Of a stretch of 16,543 nt of DNA, positions 6,649 through 13,444 are shown piece after piece. The notes under the pieces are model-generated. The model was not told the DNA's origin. It searched no databases and worked only from the letters and a program-made list of their open reading frames with translations. Numbering within the stretch: the stretch's first letter is position 1; every line of letters begins with the position of its first letter. Position numbers and translations under genes: made by a program. The stretch is from ANME-2 cluster archaeon. GTDB lineage: Archaea > Halobacteriota > Methanosarcinia > Methanosarcinales > Methanocomedenaceae. The stretch lies in contig JAMJFQ010000039.1 of the NCBI GenBank assembly GCA_023544605.1, forward strand, positions 1 through 16,543, written 5' to 3'.

Positions 6649-7502
6649 GCCATCACCTCATCAACAGGCTTTGGGTAAGTATTTTTTTCAATAAAAGGAG
6701 ATACAGCATTAGCAAAGAATATAGTAAATATGACAGCTAATCCATAGTTATAACTGAAGTAACCATATAAGACGGTCAATATACCGCAAAATATACCATA
6801 TATTATTCTACCGTTTTTCGTTATCGGAGATGTAGCTGGATCAGCAGCTAAAATAAACACGCCAAGCATGAGCATCCCTGTAAAAACGTATGACAGATCC
6901 TCACCGATCAGTACGGCCAGAACAATTGTTGTTAACAGGTAGGTTAAAGGTATTCGCCATTCAATGTATTTCTTATGGATCAGATACAAACCTCCAATAA
7001 GAGCGAACGGAGATACCTCAATTAATCTTCCTGCACCGAGTTCAAGCATAATGTCAGAATACTGGCCTAAATGGGGTACCGAATCTACTCCCATTAATAC
7101 TGTCCACGACATGTTCAAGAATACCAGACCTGCTATTGCAGGATTGAATAACGTAGACCCCAGACCGCCAAAAGCATGTTTTACAAGAGCTACAGCAAAA
7201 AATGCTCCCATTACGGGTATCCATAATGGAACGGTAGGTGGAAGCAATAATCCCAATATCAAGCCTATTAATACTGCATCCCCATCCTTTATGGTCAGTT
7301 CCTGATTCTGGAGTTTTTGAATAGCTGCTTCAGTGATGAGAGCTGAAAATACACTGATCAGGAGGATACTCAGTACATCTATTCCAAAGACATAAATCGA
7401 CACCATACAGACCGGAATGAGCACAGCGATCTTGGTCCAATTGATGGATGCAATGGTATCATCAAGTTTTATATGCGGTGGTACTGATACTGCCAATTTC
7501 AT
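6645..7502 (-). CDS. rnfD: Rnf complex subunit RnfD, membrane
   Basis: RnfD is a multi-helix membrane subunit related to NqrB. The 285 aa protein shows about nine hydrophobic segments and the family stretches GGLGSTLFNPA (112-122) and ADPATSPITKNGR (220-232). Bacterial RnfD and NqrB carry a second covalent FMN on a [ST]GAT motif in the loop after the FNPA helix. In this protein that loop (about 139-162) reads GVDSVPHLGQYSD and onwards with no SGAT or TGAT, so covalent flavin appears absent here. ATG 7502 directly follows the rnfC stop; the SD GGAGGGG lies in the end of rnfC. Confidence 0.94.
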   Translation of the reverse strand: MKLAVSVPPHIKLDDTIASINWTKIAVLIPVCMVSIYVFGIDVLSILLISVFSALITEAAIQKLQNQELTIKDGDAVLIGLILGLLLPPTVPLWIPVMGAFFAVALVKHAFGGLGSTLFNPAIAGLVFLNMSWTVLMGVDSVPHLGQYSDIMLELGAGRLIEVSPFALIGGLYLIHKKYIEWRIPLTYLLTTIVLAVLIGEDLSYVFTGMLMLGVFILAADPATSPITKNGRIIYGIFCGILTVLYGYFSYNYGLAVIFTIFFANAVSPFIEKNTYPKPVDEVMA

Positions 7503-8846
7503 CTATTTCCCCTCCACGAATATCATTGGAGCACCCATATGACAGGGACTTTGGCATGAAGCACAGCCCAGTTTCAGGTTCGATGATTCTTTTTCTTCCC
7601 GTATCATGAAAGATCTCAACAATGCGTGCTTTGAATACCTTATCAACTGCAACAAATGCCGTTTGGATGGGCACACCATTGAACACAGGCCGCACTCTAT
7701 GCAACTGTTCGCATGGAGTTTCTCACATTCATCATACCTGCCAATATCTGACTGGGATGCTATCAATCCAGGCAGGATATTTGCCGGGCATACATCCACA
7801 CAACGGGCGCAATGAAGGCAAGGGCCGGGTTTATCCCGCAATACTTCATCTTCTGATTGTACAATTATCTGGGTTGTGGCTTTTGTGACAGGTACTTCAT
7901 CAGTGAATTGTGCTATCCCTGTTATGATATCGTTAACTATGATCTTGCCAGGTTTACCCACATATCCACCGCAAGATTCGATGACTTCCCTGAAACTGGT
8001 CCCAACAACCGACCTTTTAACACCAGGTTGTTTCACAGCACCTGAGACCGTTACATTGATATTGATAGGCGGAATGCCTTCTAACACAGCCTCACTCACT
8101 GCCAGTGCACTATAAGCGCTGAAAATGAGTACACCCACATCTGCCGGGATTCCTATGTTGGACACTCGCATGCCTGTCATTTCATATGCCAGCAGATTGA
8201 GCATGGTGGAGGAATACCCCCTCTTTACCGGGAACAAATCTATATCATCTTCCCCACCCAGTTTGCCCTTGAGGGCAGAATTGGTCTGTCCATCATCCTT
8301 TTTTACCACAAACGCTCCTCTGCTGGCACCAGATGCCTTAAGCAATATCTTTAATCCACTTATTATCTGAGGAATATTCTCTGGTGTGAAATTGCTGGAC
8401 AGATCGCCAGCGTCTGTCAAGTTTATCAATATCGAGTCGATTATTTTTCCTGTATTGAGTTTGAAATAAACGGAATTCCCATCCAGGTCTATTATGCCAG
8501 ATTCTTTCAATGTTTCAAGAATTTCATCTTTATTGGCGGATCTATTGCCTTTAAATCTAATAGCTTCTTGAGTTCCATCATATTCTATTACCACACTGTG
8601 CATTTTAGAGCAGATGGGATGGGGACGTTCTTCCAAAGCTATGACTTCTCCTGAAACACTGGCATGGACCGGTGCACCCAGATCATTGTCAAAACTTCCT
8701 ATCTTTTGGCCGATTTTTACTGTATCCCCCACACTTACCAGTGGTTCACAAATTACACCCTTATGCTGAAGAAGCGGTATTACAACCTGACTGCGTGATT
8801 CCTGTACATCTTCTTGTGCGTTTTCCTCGATCACTTCTTCTGTCAT
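7503..8846 (-). CDS. rnfC: Rnf complex subunit RnfC, Methanosarcina type
   Basis: The 447 aa protein has a barrel-sandwich region (about 20-90: PLVSVGDTVKIGQKIG, APVHASVSGEV), a middle region, an SLBB domain (about 235-320: GIPADVGVLIFSAYSALAV, VTVSGAVKQPG) and two [4Fe-4S] motifs, C343/346/349-x3-C353 and C382/385/388-x3-C392. The GxGGAxFPT and ECEP signatures with which bacterial RnfC binds NADH and FMN are not found; the corresponding stretch reads GIIDLDGNSVYFKLN. This fits an Rnf fed by ferredoxin that sends electrons to a cytochrome rather than NAD+. Beyond the second cluster is an unusual C-terminal CASCQSPCHMG (C428, C431, C435). ATG 8846 has the SD GAGGTTA and lies 29 nt after the cytochrome c gene. 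Confidence 0.93.
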   Translation of the reverse strand: MTEEVIEENAQEDVQESRSQVVIPLLQHKGVICEPLVSVGDTVKIGQKIGSFDNDLGAPVHASVSGEVIALEERPHPICSKMHSVVIEYDGTQEAIRFKGNRSANKDEILETLKESGIIDLDGNSVYFKLNTGKIIDSILINLTDAGDLSSNFTPENIPQIISGLKILLKASGASRGAFVVKKDDGQTNSALKGKLGGEDDIDLFPVKRGYSSTMLNLLAYEMTGMRVSNIGIPADVGVLIFSAYSALAVSEAVLEGIPPININVTVSGAVKQPGVKRSVVGTSFREVIESCGGYVGKPGKIIVNDIITGIAQFTDEVPVTKATTQIIVQSEDEVLRDKPGPCLHCARCVDVCPANILPGLIASQSDIGRYDECEKLHANSCIECGLCSMVCPSKRHLLQLIRYSKHALLRSFMIREEKESSNLKLGCASCQSPCHMGAPMIFVEGK

Positions 8847-8875
8847 TTAATTAACCTCTATAAGAACCATTTATA

Positions 8876-10321
8876 TCAACCATCCAAACCAAATAGTTCA
8901 ACAGGTAACTGTGGTTGATGCTCTACCTCTTCGGGTTTTGGTCGCAGCGGCACAATTTCCACAGTAACATTATAAGATGAGAAATTGGTTGGCGGGTCAG
9001 TCTCTGCAGGATCTGTTTCATATCCTAACAGTGGCCAGTCTATCCTGGACGTATTCCCGTGACAGTCAACACACCACAGTGCAGTTAGTCCCATAGCATT
9101 ATCACTACTGTTTGAAATGATATTATGGCTGATGGAATAATACACATCCCTGTTTCTCATTACTGCATCCGGATAATTGGGTAATCCATCCATTTCTGCA
9201 TCAAATGACCGCATTTCAGAGACAGTCACATTACCGTCATTATCAGCGTCGGCGCTCCTTACATGAGAAAGAATGATGGGGGTACCCCAACTTGAACTGT
9301 TATCCGGGTCTTGTGCAATTTCCTCATCGATGCCCTCGTCCCACCATGATACTTTAATGGGGTTTAATGGCTTCAGGAAGACTCCCGAATCATTTCGATG
9401 AGACGGATATGGAATACCCACTACGGTCCCATTGAACCATGCCAGTACCGGCTGGAAATCCTCTGTCCTGTATACATTTACCCTGTCACCACTGGTCCAA
9501 TCTACTGAAAGTAACGGGGAACCACCGGGTAACTGACCCCCTTTCAGCATTGGGATATGGCAAGACTCGCATGAAACGTTGACCAGATGGGCATCTGTAT
9601 ACATGCCATGGGTGACCTCAAAATGACAGTCTATACATTGCTGCATGGGGTAAACATCGGGATTCATGCTGTCAATGGTCCTAATACGGCCCAACTGATG
9701 ATCCTGTGTGGTATGACACTCTATACAACCTACACTTGCATTGGCATGGGCATCATATTCAGCATAGTTGTCACCGACCCACATCACTGCCCGCAAGGCT
9801 ACATCTACCCTGTGGCAGCGGTTGGCACATACCATATCCGAAGGTGTACCCAGGAATACGTCATCAAAGGTATCAGAATCCGTATTGATCTCATCTGACG
9901 ATGATTCGAGTATCTGGAGCCAATCAAAATCACTTTTCAGATGGCAGACCCTGCAGTCGGAAGTGGTATAACCTACAACTTTATCCGTGCTGTTAATTAT
10001 CAGGTTGAGATTGGTATTTGCAGGTTCCTGTATACCCCATTCCCTCGCCAGTTGCACAGTGTGATCTTTTTCTATCAGGTTAATGTGAAGGGGTGACCAG
10101 TCACTGACTGCCGTGTACCCGTCATCACCCAGAACATGATATGAATTGTTCACATCATCATAGGTTCCCGGGTGGCAGCCACCACAGGTCTTTTCATCCC
10201 ACATGTTACCATTTATGTAGTGTGAAGCCTGGGCCTGGTAATTATTATAACTGAGATTACCATAGAATATCACTACCAGTGCAGTGAGGATCATAATAAT
10301 AGACAGTGTGCGCATTTTCAT
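8876..10321 (-). CDS. mmcA: Multihaem cytochrome c, MmcA-like, Rnf-associated
   Basis: A signal peptide (hydrophobic 5-20, AQA around 31-33 as cleavage site) exports the protein. Six CxxCH sites (C47, C124, C200, C230, C252 and C418 as first Cys) plus one CxxxCH (C166-ANR-C170-H171) predict seven c-type haems, the number described for Methanosarcina MmcA. Position directly before rnfC also matches mmcA. Between the sixth and seventh sites lie about 160 haem-free residues including an EF-hand-type loop, D359-x-D361-x-D363-G-x-V-x-x-x-E370. About a dozen N-x-S/T sequons fit a glycosylated exported protein. The C-terminus is Pro-rich, with no second membrane helix. The frame opens at TTG 10324, but ATG 10321 follows it directly and is preferred; GAGG lies 10 nt upstream. 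It should carry electrons from RnfG to methanophenazine or outside acceptors. Residue numbers are counted from the TTG. Confidence 0.9.
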   Translation of the reverse strand: MKMRTLSIIMILTALVVIFYGNLSYNNYQAQASHYINGNMWDEKTCGGCHPGTYDDVNNSYHVLGDDGYTAVSDWSPLHINLIEKDHTVQLAREWGIQEPANTNLNLIINSTDKVVGYTTSDCRVCHLKSDFDWLQILESSSDEINTDSDTFDDVFLGTPSDMVCANRCHRVDVALRAVMWVGDNYAEYDAHANASVGCIECHTTQDHQLGRIRTIDSMNPDVYPMQQCIDCHFEVTHGMYTDAHLVNVSCESCHIPMLKGGQLPGGSPLLSVDWTSGDRVNVYRTEDFQPVLAWFNGTVVGIPYPSHRNDSGVFLKPLNPIKVSWWDEGIDEEIAQDPDNSSSWGTPIILSHVRSADADNDGNVTVSEMRSFDAEMDGLPNYPDAVMRNRDVYYSISHNIISNSSDNAMGLTALWCVDCHGNTSRIDWPLLGYETDPAETDPPTNFSSYNVTVEIVPLRPKPEEVEHQPQLPVELFGLDG

Positions 10322-10337
10322 CAAGTCAATTCCTCGA

Positions 10338-10739
10338 TTATGTTAATTTCTCTTCAAGTTCTTTGACTACAAGACAGACTGTATTGTATAATAGTTGCTC
10401 ATTGCTCATCTCAATGTCATCTGTGACATACATATTGACATTAAACGTTTTGGAAATCTCATAAATATGGGAATCAATGATCTCTTCCATTGAATTCCTG
10501 GATGCTCTTTCACCAATGATATTTACCTTTAACATGTTGCCCAATGCTGATGCTTTAATAGATATTCTTTTTAAAGGACTGTCCTTTTTACAGAATAGTG
10601 AAAAGAAGTCAGAAGATCTGAAACTTTCCTCTAACAGCTTCCAACCGTTTTTCGCCATACTATCATTGATAGCAACCATGAGTAAATTTTCTTTAACAAA
10701 AACGTTTGAAGCCGCTTCCAGACTTTCCTTGATACCCAT
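10338..10739 (-). CDS. Hypothetical protein of the Rnf operon, 133 aa
   Basis: I do not recognise this protein. It lacks a signal peptide, a transmembrane helix, CxxCH or iron-sulfur motifs, so it should be cytoplasmic and cofactor-free. It begins with an amphipathic helix (MGIKESLEAASNVFVKEN) followed by strands and helices typical of a small alpha/beta domain (ISIKASALGNMLKVNIIG, NVNMYVTDDIEM) and ends in a helix (LVVKELEEKLT). The mean charge is near neutral. ATG 10739 has a strong SD, AGAGGAG. It lies 18 nt after the small membrane gene and 13-16 nt before mmcA, so it is certainly co-transcribed with the cytochromes. A role in assembly or regulation of this electron chain is inferred only from position. 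Confidence 0.75.
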   Translation of the reverse strand: MGIKESLEAASNVFVKENLLMVAINDSMAKNGWKLLEESFRSSDFFSLFCKKDSPLKRISIKASALGNMLKVNIIGERASRNSMEEIIDSHIYEISKTFNVNMYVTDDIEMSNEQLLYNTVCLVVKELEEKLT

Positions 10740-10757
10740 TTGATTTGCTCCTCTTAA

Positions 10758-11027
10758 TTATAATTTAACGTTTTCTTGTTTTTCTTTATTTGAATGTATG
10801 AACGCTTCCCTCACAGGTGAATAAAGTGGACTCTTTTCCCTCTTATGGAAGACGACCAATGACCGACTAATACCAAGAAGCAATGCCAATATCTGGACCA
10901 CTACTAGCAGAATGGCCACATTAAGACCTATCGTTATGATAATGCCCGTAGTCAGTAAATTAGTCTCGACCAGCACGAATGTTAGTAGTGATACCAGTAC
11001 GATGGGTGTACCTATTCGTTCGATCAT
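10758..11027 (-). CDS. Small two-helix membrane protein of the Rnf operon, 89 aa
   Basis: Two hydrophobic stretches (about 6-27 and 29-53) joined by a very short turn are followed by a basic, soluble tail (ISRSLVVFHKREKSPLYSP... NKEKQENVKL). By the positive-inside rule the tail is probably cytoplasmic, making a hairpin anchor with a 35-residue tail. It contains no haem-ligating His within the helices and no cysteines. ATG 11027 overlaps the stop of the cytochrome b gene by 4 nt and has an excellent SD, AGGTGAT, so the two are translationally coupled and probably form one complex. Methanosarcina acetivorans has an unnamed small membrane gene at the far end of its rnf operon; whether this is the same family moved forward needs comparison. 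Confidence 0.75.
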   Translation of the reverse strand: MIERIGTPIVLVSLLTFVLVETNLLTTGIIITIGLNVAILLVVVQILALLLGISRSLVVFHKREKSPLYSPVREAFIHSNKEKQENVKL

Positions 11028-11992
11028 GACTTATCACCTGAAACCTCTTTTACCCACAGGGGGTATTCCTCTTGAGCCTCCTGTAATGGTACAGTACCGG
11101 TAAAGATACTGAAATCCATAGGGAACCGATGAAGAGTAAGATGGACCACATAAAAATGAAGTAGTATTCCGCACAAGCTCAATACAGCGAACCCACCATG
11201 AAGCACGTTTATACTAATAAGATATGATGAGGGAATAAAAGATGAAAACAGCCACGGAGCCCAGATTATCAAACCGGAGCTACACATTATCAGACCATCG
11301 AACAATGCCACGCTGAAAATATCTATTTTCTCAAGCCAGTTAAATTTTCTTGATTCGTATCTGGTTGCTTTTTTCCCTAACACATATAATAAGTCAGATA
11401 TGGCACCTTTTATATCGTTAGATGTAGGGATGATATTCGTAATAAAATCCCTTTTCACATATTTTATATGGAGAGCAGAATATATGAGATAATAAATGGC
11501 AACGGACAATAATCCCAGTCCTGCCAATCTATGAAGGAACATGTTTCTTGAAAGAACAATTATATCTGTTATCCATCCCAGATGTTCTGGATAAAGCAAA
11601 GGAATACCAGTTACATATAAGGTCAGGATGGAAATAGCGGTCACGGCATGGACTATGATCTGGACCGGAGAGAATCGTTCTATTAATTGTCCGATATCTG
11701 TTTCTGAGATGTTATTGTCCTGTAAAGATCCGTTATATTTCTCATCAACAACTTGATGGTATCCTTCAAATTTTGTGAATTTACGATGTATTACTATTGT
11801 AATCAAAAACAAACTGATGACGCCAATTGCTACGACAATTTCTATAATATTGTTGACCCAGATCATCTCTCCCGTTCCATCAGGAATAATATTTTCAGGT
11901 GATGACTGGAAATTGATGAATTGCAATATACTAAAAATTATCAGTATGGTCAATGCTAATGAAATCATACCAATCTCTTTCTTTCGCATCAT
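11024..11992 (-). CDS. Membrane cytochrome b (FdnI/HyaC-like), Rnf-associated
   Basis: The protein has about six transmembrane segments: two N-terminal (about 11-30 and 50-71) and a four-helix core (112-134, 155-178, 228-250, 262-289). The core matches the di-haem cytochrome b subunits of formate dehydrogenases and NiFe hydrogenases. Candidate haem ligands are H118, H157, H268, H282 and H287, in IVHAV, FLHRLAGL, VLHGGFAVL and HFYVVHL. The C-terminal signature SIFTGTVPLQEAQEEYPLW is typical of that family. It would link the Rnf chain to the quinone analogue methanophenazine (inference). The frame opens at GTG 12001 (used for numbering), but the GTG is part of GTGAT, a good SD 4 nt before ATG 11992, so I choose that start. 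First gene of the ten-gene operon. Confidence 0.85.
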   Translation of the reverse strand: MMRKKEIGMISLALTILIIFSILQFINFQSSPENIIPDGTGEMIWVNNIIEIVVAIGVISLFLITIVIHRKFTKFEGYHQVVDEKYNGSLQDNNISETDIGQLIERFSPVQIIVHAVTAISILTLYVTGIPLLYPEHLGWITDIIVLSRNMFLHRLAGLGLLSVAIYYLIYSALHIKYVKRDFITNIIPTSNDIKGAISDLLYVLGKKATRYESRKFNWLEKIDIFSVALFDGLIMCSSGLIIWAPWLFSSFIPSSYLISINVLHGGFAVLSLCGILLHFYVVHLTLHRFPMDFSIFTGTVPLQEAQEEYPLWVKEVSGDKS

Positions 11993-12023
11993 TATAATCA
12001 CACTTCAAGGCATATTGTTAGGG

Positions 12024-12031
12024 CTTATATG
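12024..12031 (-). promoter_or_regulatory. TATA box of the cytochrome b - rnf operon
   Basis: On the minus strand CATATAAG follows a purine-rich BRE-like CGAAA. Its centre predicts a start near 12001, giving a leader of about 9 nt to ATG 11992. A second candidate (CTAAAATATC, about 12045-12055) would give a leader of about 30 nt that includes the GTGAT SD. Confidence 0.45.
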
Positions 12032-12062
12032 TTTCGATTTGAAATGATATTTTAGGACTAAT

Positions 12063-12114
12063 TATGAATAATTGAGGGTAAATATGAACAATTGGAATAG
12101 AATATGAACATATA
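12063..12114. repeat. Three direct repeats TATGAAxAATTG, period 20 bp
   Basis: TATGAATAATTG (12063), TATGAACAATTG (12083) and TATGAACATATA (12103) begin exactly 20 bp apart, about two helical turns, so they present the same DNA face. They lie 30-80 bp upstream of the predicted TATA box of the cytochrome b - rnf operon, a typical position for an archaeal activator or cooperative regulator. Confidence 0.6.
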
Positions 12115-12276
12115 GATGATTTGTGTATTAAATTATTTATTATTACATCAATTTATTACGTTAATTCATTCATCAATCGATAGCAATTCAAGTTCTAAAC
12201 ATCAGGCACTACAAATATCATTAGGCTATGTCTTATAAAAATATAGTCTTTTCTACGACTGAAGTTTTCATATTTA
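12079..12276. repeat. 10 bp inverted repeat pair TAAATATGAA / TTCATATTTA
   Basis: TAAATATGAA (12079-12088, inside the second direct repeat) recurs as its exact complement at 12267-12276. Each copy lies about 80-90 bp upstream of the predicted transcription start of its own gene, cytochrome b on one side and apbE on the other. This symmetry suggests that one regulator controls both. AT-rich DNA raises the chance of coincidence. Confidence 0.45.
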
Positions 12277-12325
12277 ATTCAATCTATCAAATGGTTAAAT
12301 TCATCAATGTAATCATAACAAAACA

Positions 12326-12335
12326 TAGATATAAC
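12326..12335 (+). promoter_or_regulatory. TATA box of apbE
   Basis: TAGATATAAC is centred about 27 bp before the ATG at 12358, so the transcript should begin at the start codon. No SD precedes the ATG, supporting a leaderless mRNA. Confidence 0.5.
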
Positions 12336-12357
12336 ATCCAACATTCTGTAAGTAAAC

Positions 12358-13389
12358 ATGGACGAACACTACCGTAATATGATTGTATCGTTATTAGTGT
12401 TGATTGTAATAGCATCAGCTATTTTTATTTTCTACACCTACGTGACATCCGATATTGAAAATGCGGATGGTGCTGACATTATTTCACAAAGCCGGCAGAT
12501 GATGGGGACTATTGTTACTATAGAAATTATTAGTACCAGCACTGATGCCCAGACTGCAATAGACAGATCCTTTAATGAAATTGACCGCATCGAAGGACTG
12601 ATGAGCACATATGACAGGAATAGTGAAATAAGTGTCCTGAACACAGAGGAACACGTAGATAATGCATCTGATGATTTTATTTATGTTATTGAACAGTCAA
12701 TATATTACGGCAGCATAAGCGGTGGAGCATTTGATATTAGCATAAAACCTATTCTTGATTTGTGGAAAAGTAAAATAAGTGCAGGCGAGTTCCCCTCGGG
12801 ACAGGATATCAACGAAACCCTGCACCTAGTGAACTACAGCAATATTTCGGTGAACAACAGTACCGTTTCCTTTAAAACTGAAGGCATGTCCATTACCATG
12901 GACGGAATAGCTAAAGGTTATGCAGTGGACCAGGCGATCAGGTCACTTAAAAACAGTGGATATGAAAGCGGGTTTGTAAATGCCGGGGGCGATGGAATGT
13001 ATTTCGGTACCAAACCTGACGGCTCGAAATGGAGAGTGGGGCTTCGCAATCCGGATAATAAGAGTGATTCTGTGGTAGTTATGGAGATATCTGACATGGC
13101 TGTAGCCACCAGCGGCAACTATGAGCGGTATTTCAATGAATCTGCACGGCTCTCCCATATCAGCGACCCGAGGACAGGATATTCATCTGAAGGACTTATG
13201 AGTGTAACTGTGATAGCAGGGTCGGCCATGGAAGCAGATGCCCTGGCTACAGCCGTTTTCGTACTTGGACCAGGGAGCGGTCTGGACCTGATCGAGAATA
13301 CCGAAAATACTGAATGTTTCTTAATAACTGCCGAAAAACAGATAATGACATCCTCGGGTTTTGATGCCTATCTCTCTTTGGAAGAATAA
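12358..13389 (+). CDS. apbE: FAD:protein FMN transferase, membrane-anchored
   Basis: ApbE transfers FMN from FAD to the Thr of [ST]GAT motifs in exported proteins; here RnfG is the evident target. Residues 8-28 are a hydrophobic anchor or signal sequence without a lipobox cysteine, so the catalytic domain (about 45-343) should face outward, where the RnfG domain lies. Family motifs in order: MMGTIVTIE (48-56), GGAFDISIKPI (122-132), the flavin/Mg motif MDGIAKGYAVD (181-191), NAGGDG (208-213), ATSGNYERYF (250-259), HISDPRTGY (267-275) and AMEADALATAVF (290-301), whose D294 is the magnesium ligand. At 343 aa the length is normal. It is divergent from the operon it serves. Confidence 0.95.
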   Translation: MDEHYRNMIVSLLVLIVIASAIFIFYTYVTSDIENADGADIISQSRQMMGTIVTIEIISTSTDAQTAIDRSFNEIDRIEGLMSTYDRNSEISVLNTEEHVDNASDDFIYVIEQSIYYGSISGGAFDISIKPILDLWKSKISAGEFPSGQDINETLHLVNYSNISVNNSTVSFKTEGMSITMDGIAKGYAVDQAIRSLKNSGYESGFVNAGGDGMYFGTKPDGSKWRVGLRNPDNKSDSVVVMEISDMAVATSGNYERYFNESARLSHISDPRTGYSSEGLMSVTVIAGSAMEADALATAVFVLGPGSGLDLIENTENTECFLITAEKQIMTSSGFDAYLSLEE

Positions 13390-13444
13390 ACATCGTCTAA
13401 TGAATAACTAAAAAAAGATACATATCAAATTTCACGGTAAAAAC

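Larger units (their letters stand above)
12002..12357. other. AT-rich divergent promoter region between the rnf operon and apbE
   Basis: This 356 bp stretch has no credible gene. It contains the TATA boxes for both directions, three tandem direct repeats at 20 bp spacing, and a distant inverted copy of the repeat core, all listed separately. Between about 12120 and 12260 I see only AT-rich sequence without clear structure. Confidence 0.8.

Noticed and set aside
6964..7305. 113-codon plus-strand open frame opposite rnfD
   Set aside because: Shadow frame opposite a well-supported membrane subunit; composition is a complement artefact.
12120..12357. tRNA, small RNA gene, riboswitch or CRISPR repeats in the largest spacer
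   Set aside because: No cloverleaf, conserved aptamer core or regularly spaced identical repeats; only promoter-type signals and AT-rich sequence. A covariance-model scan would be decisive.
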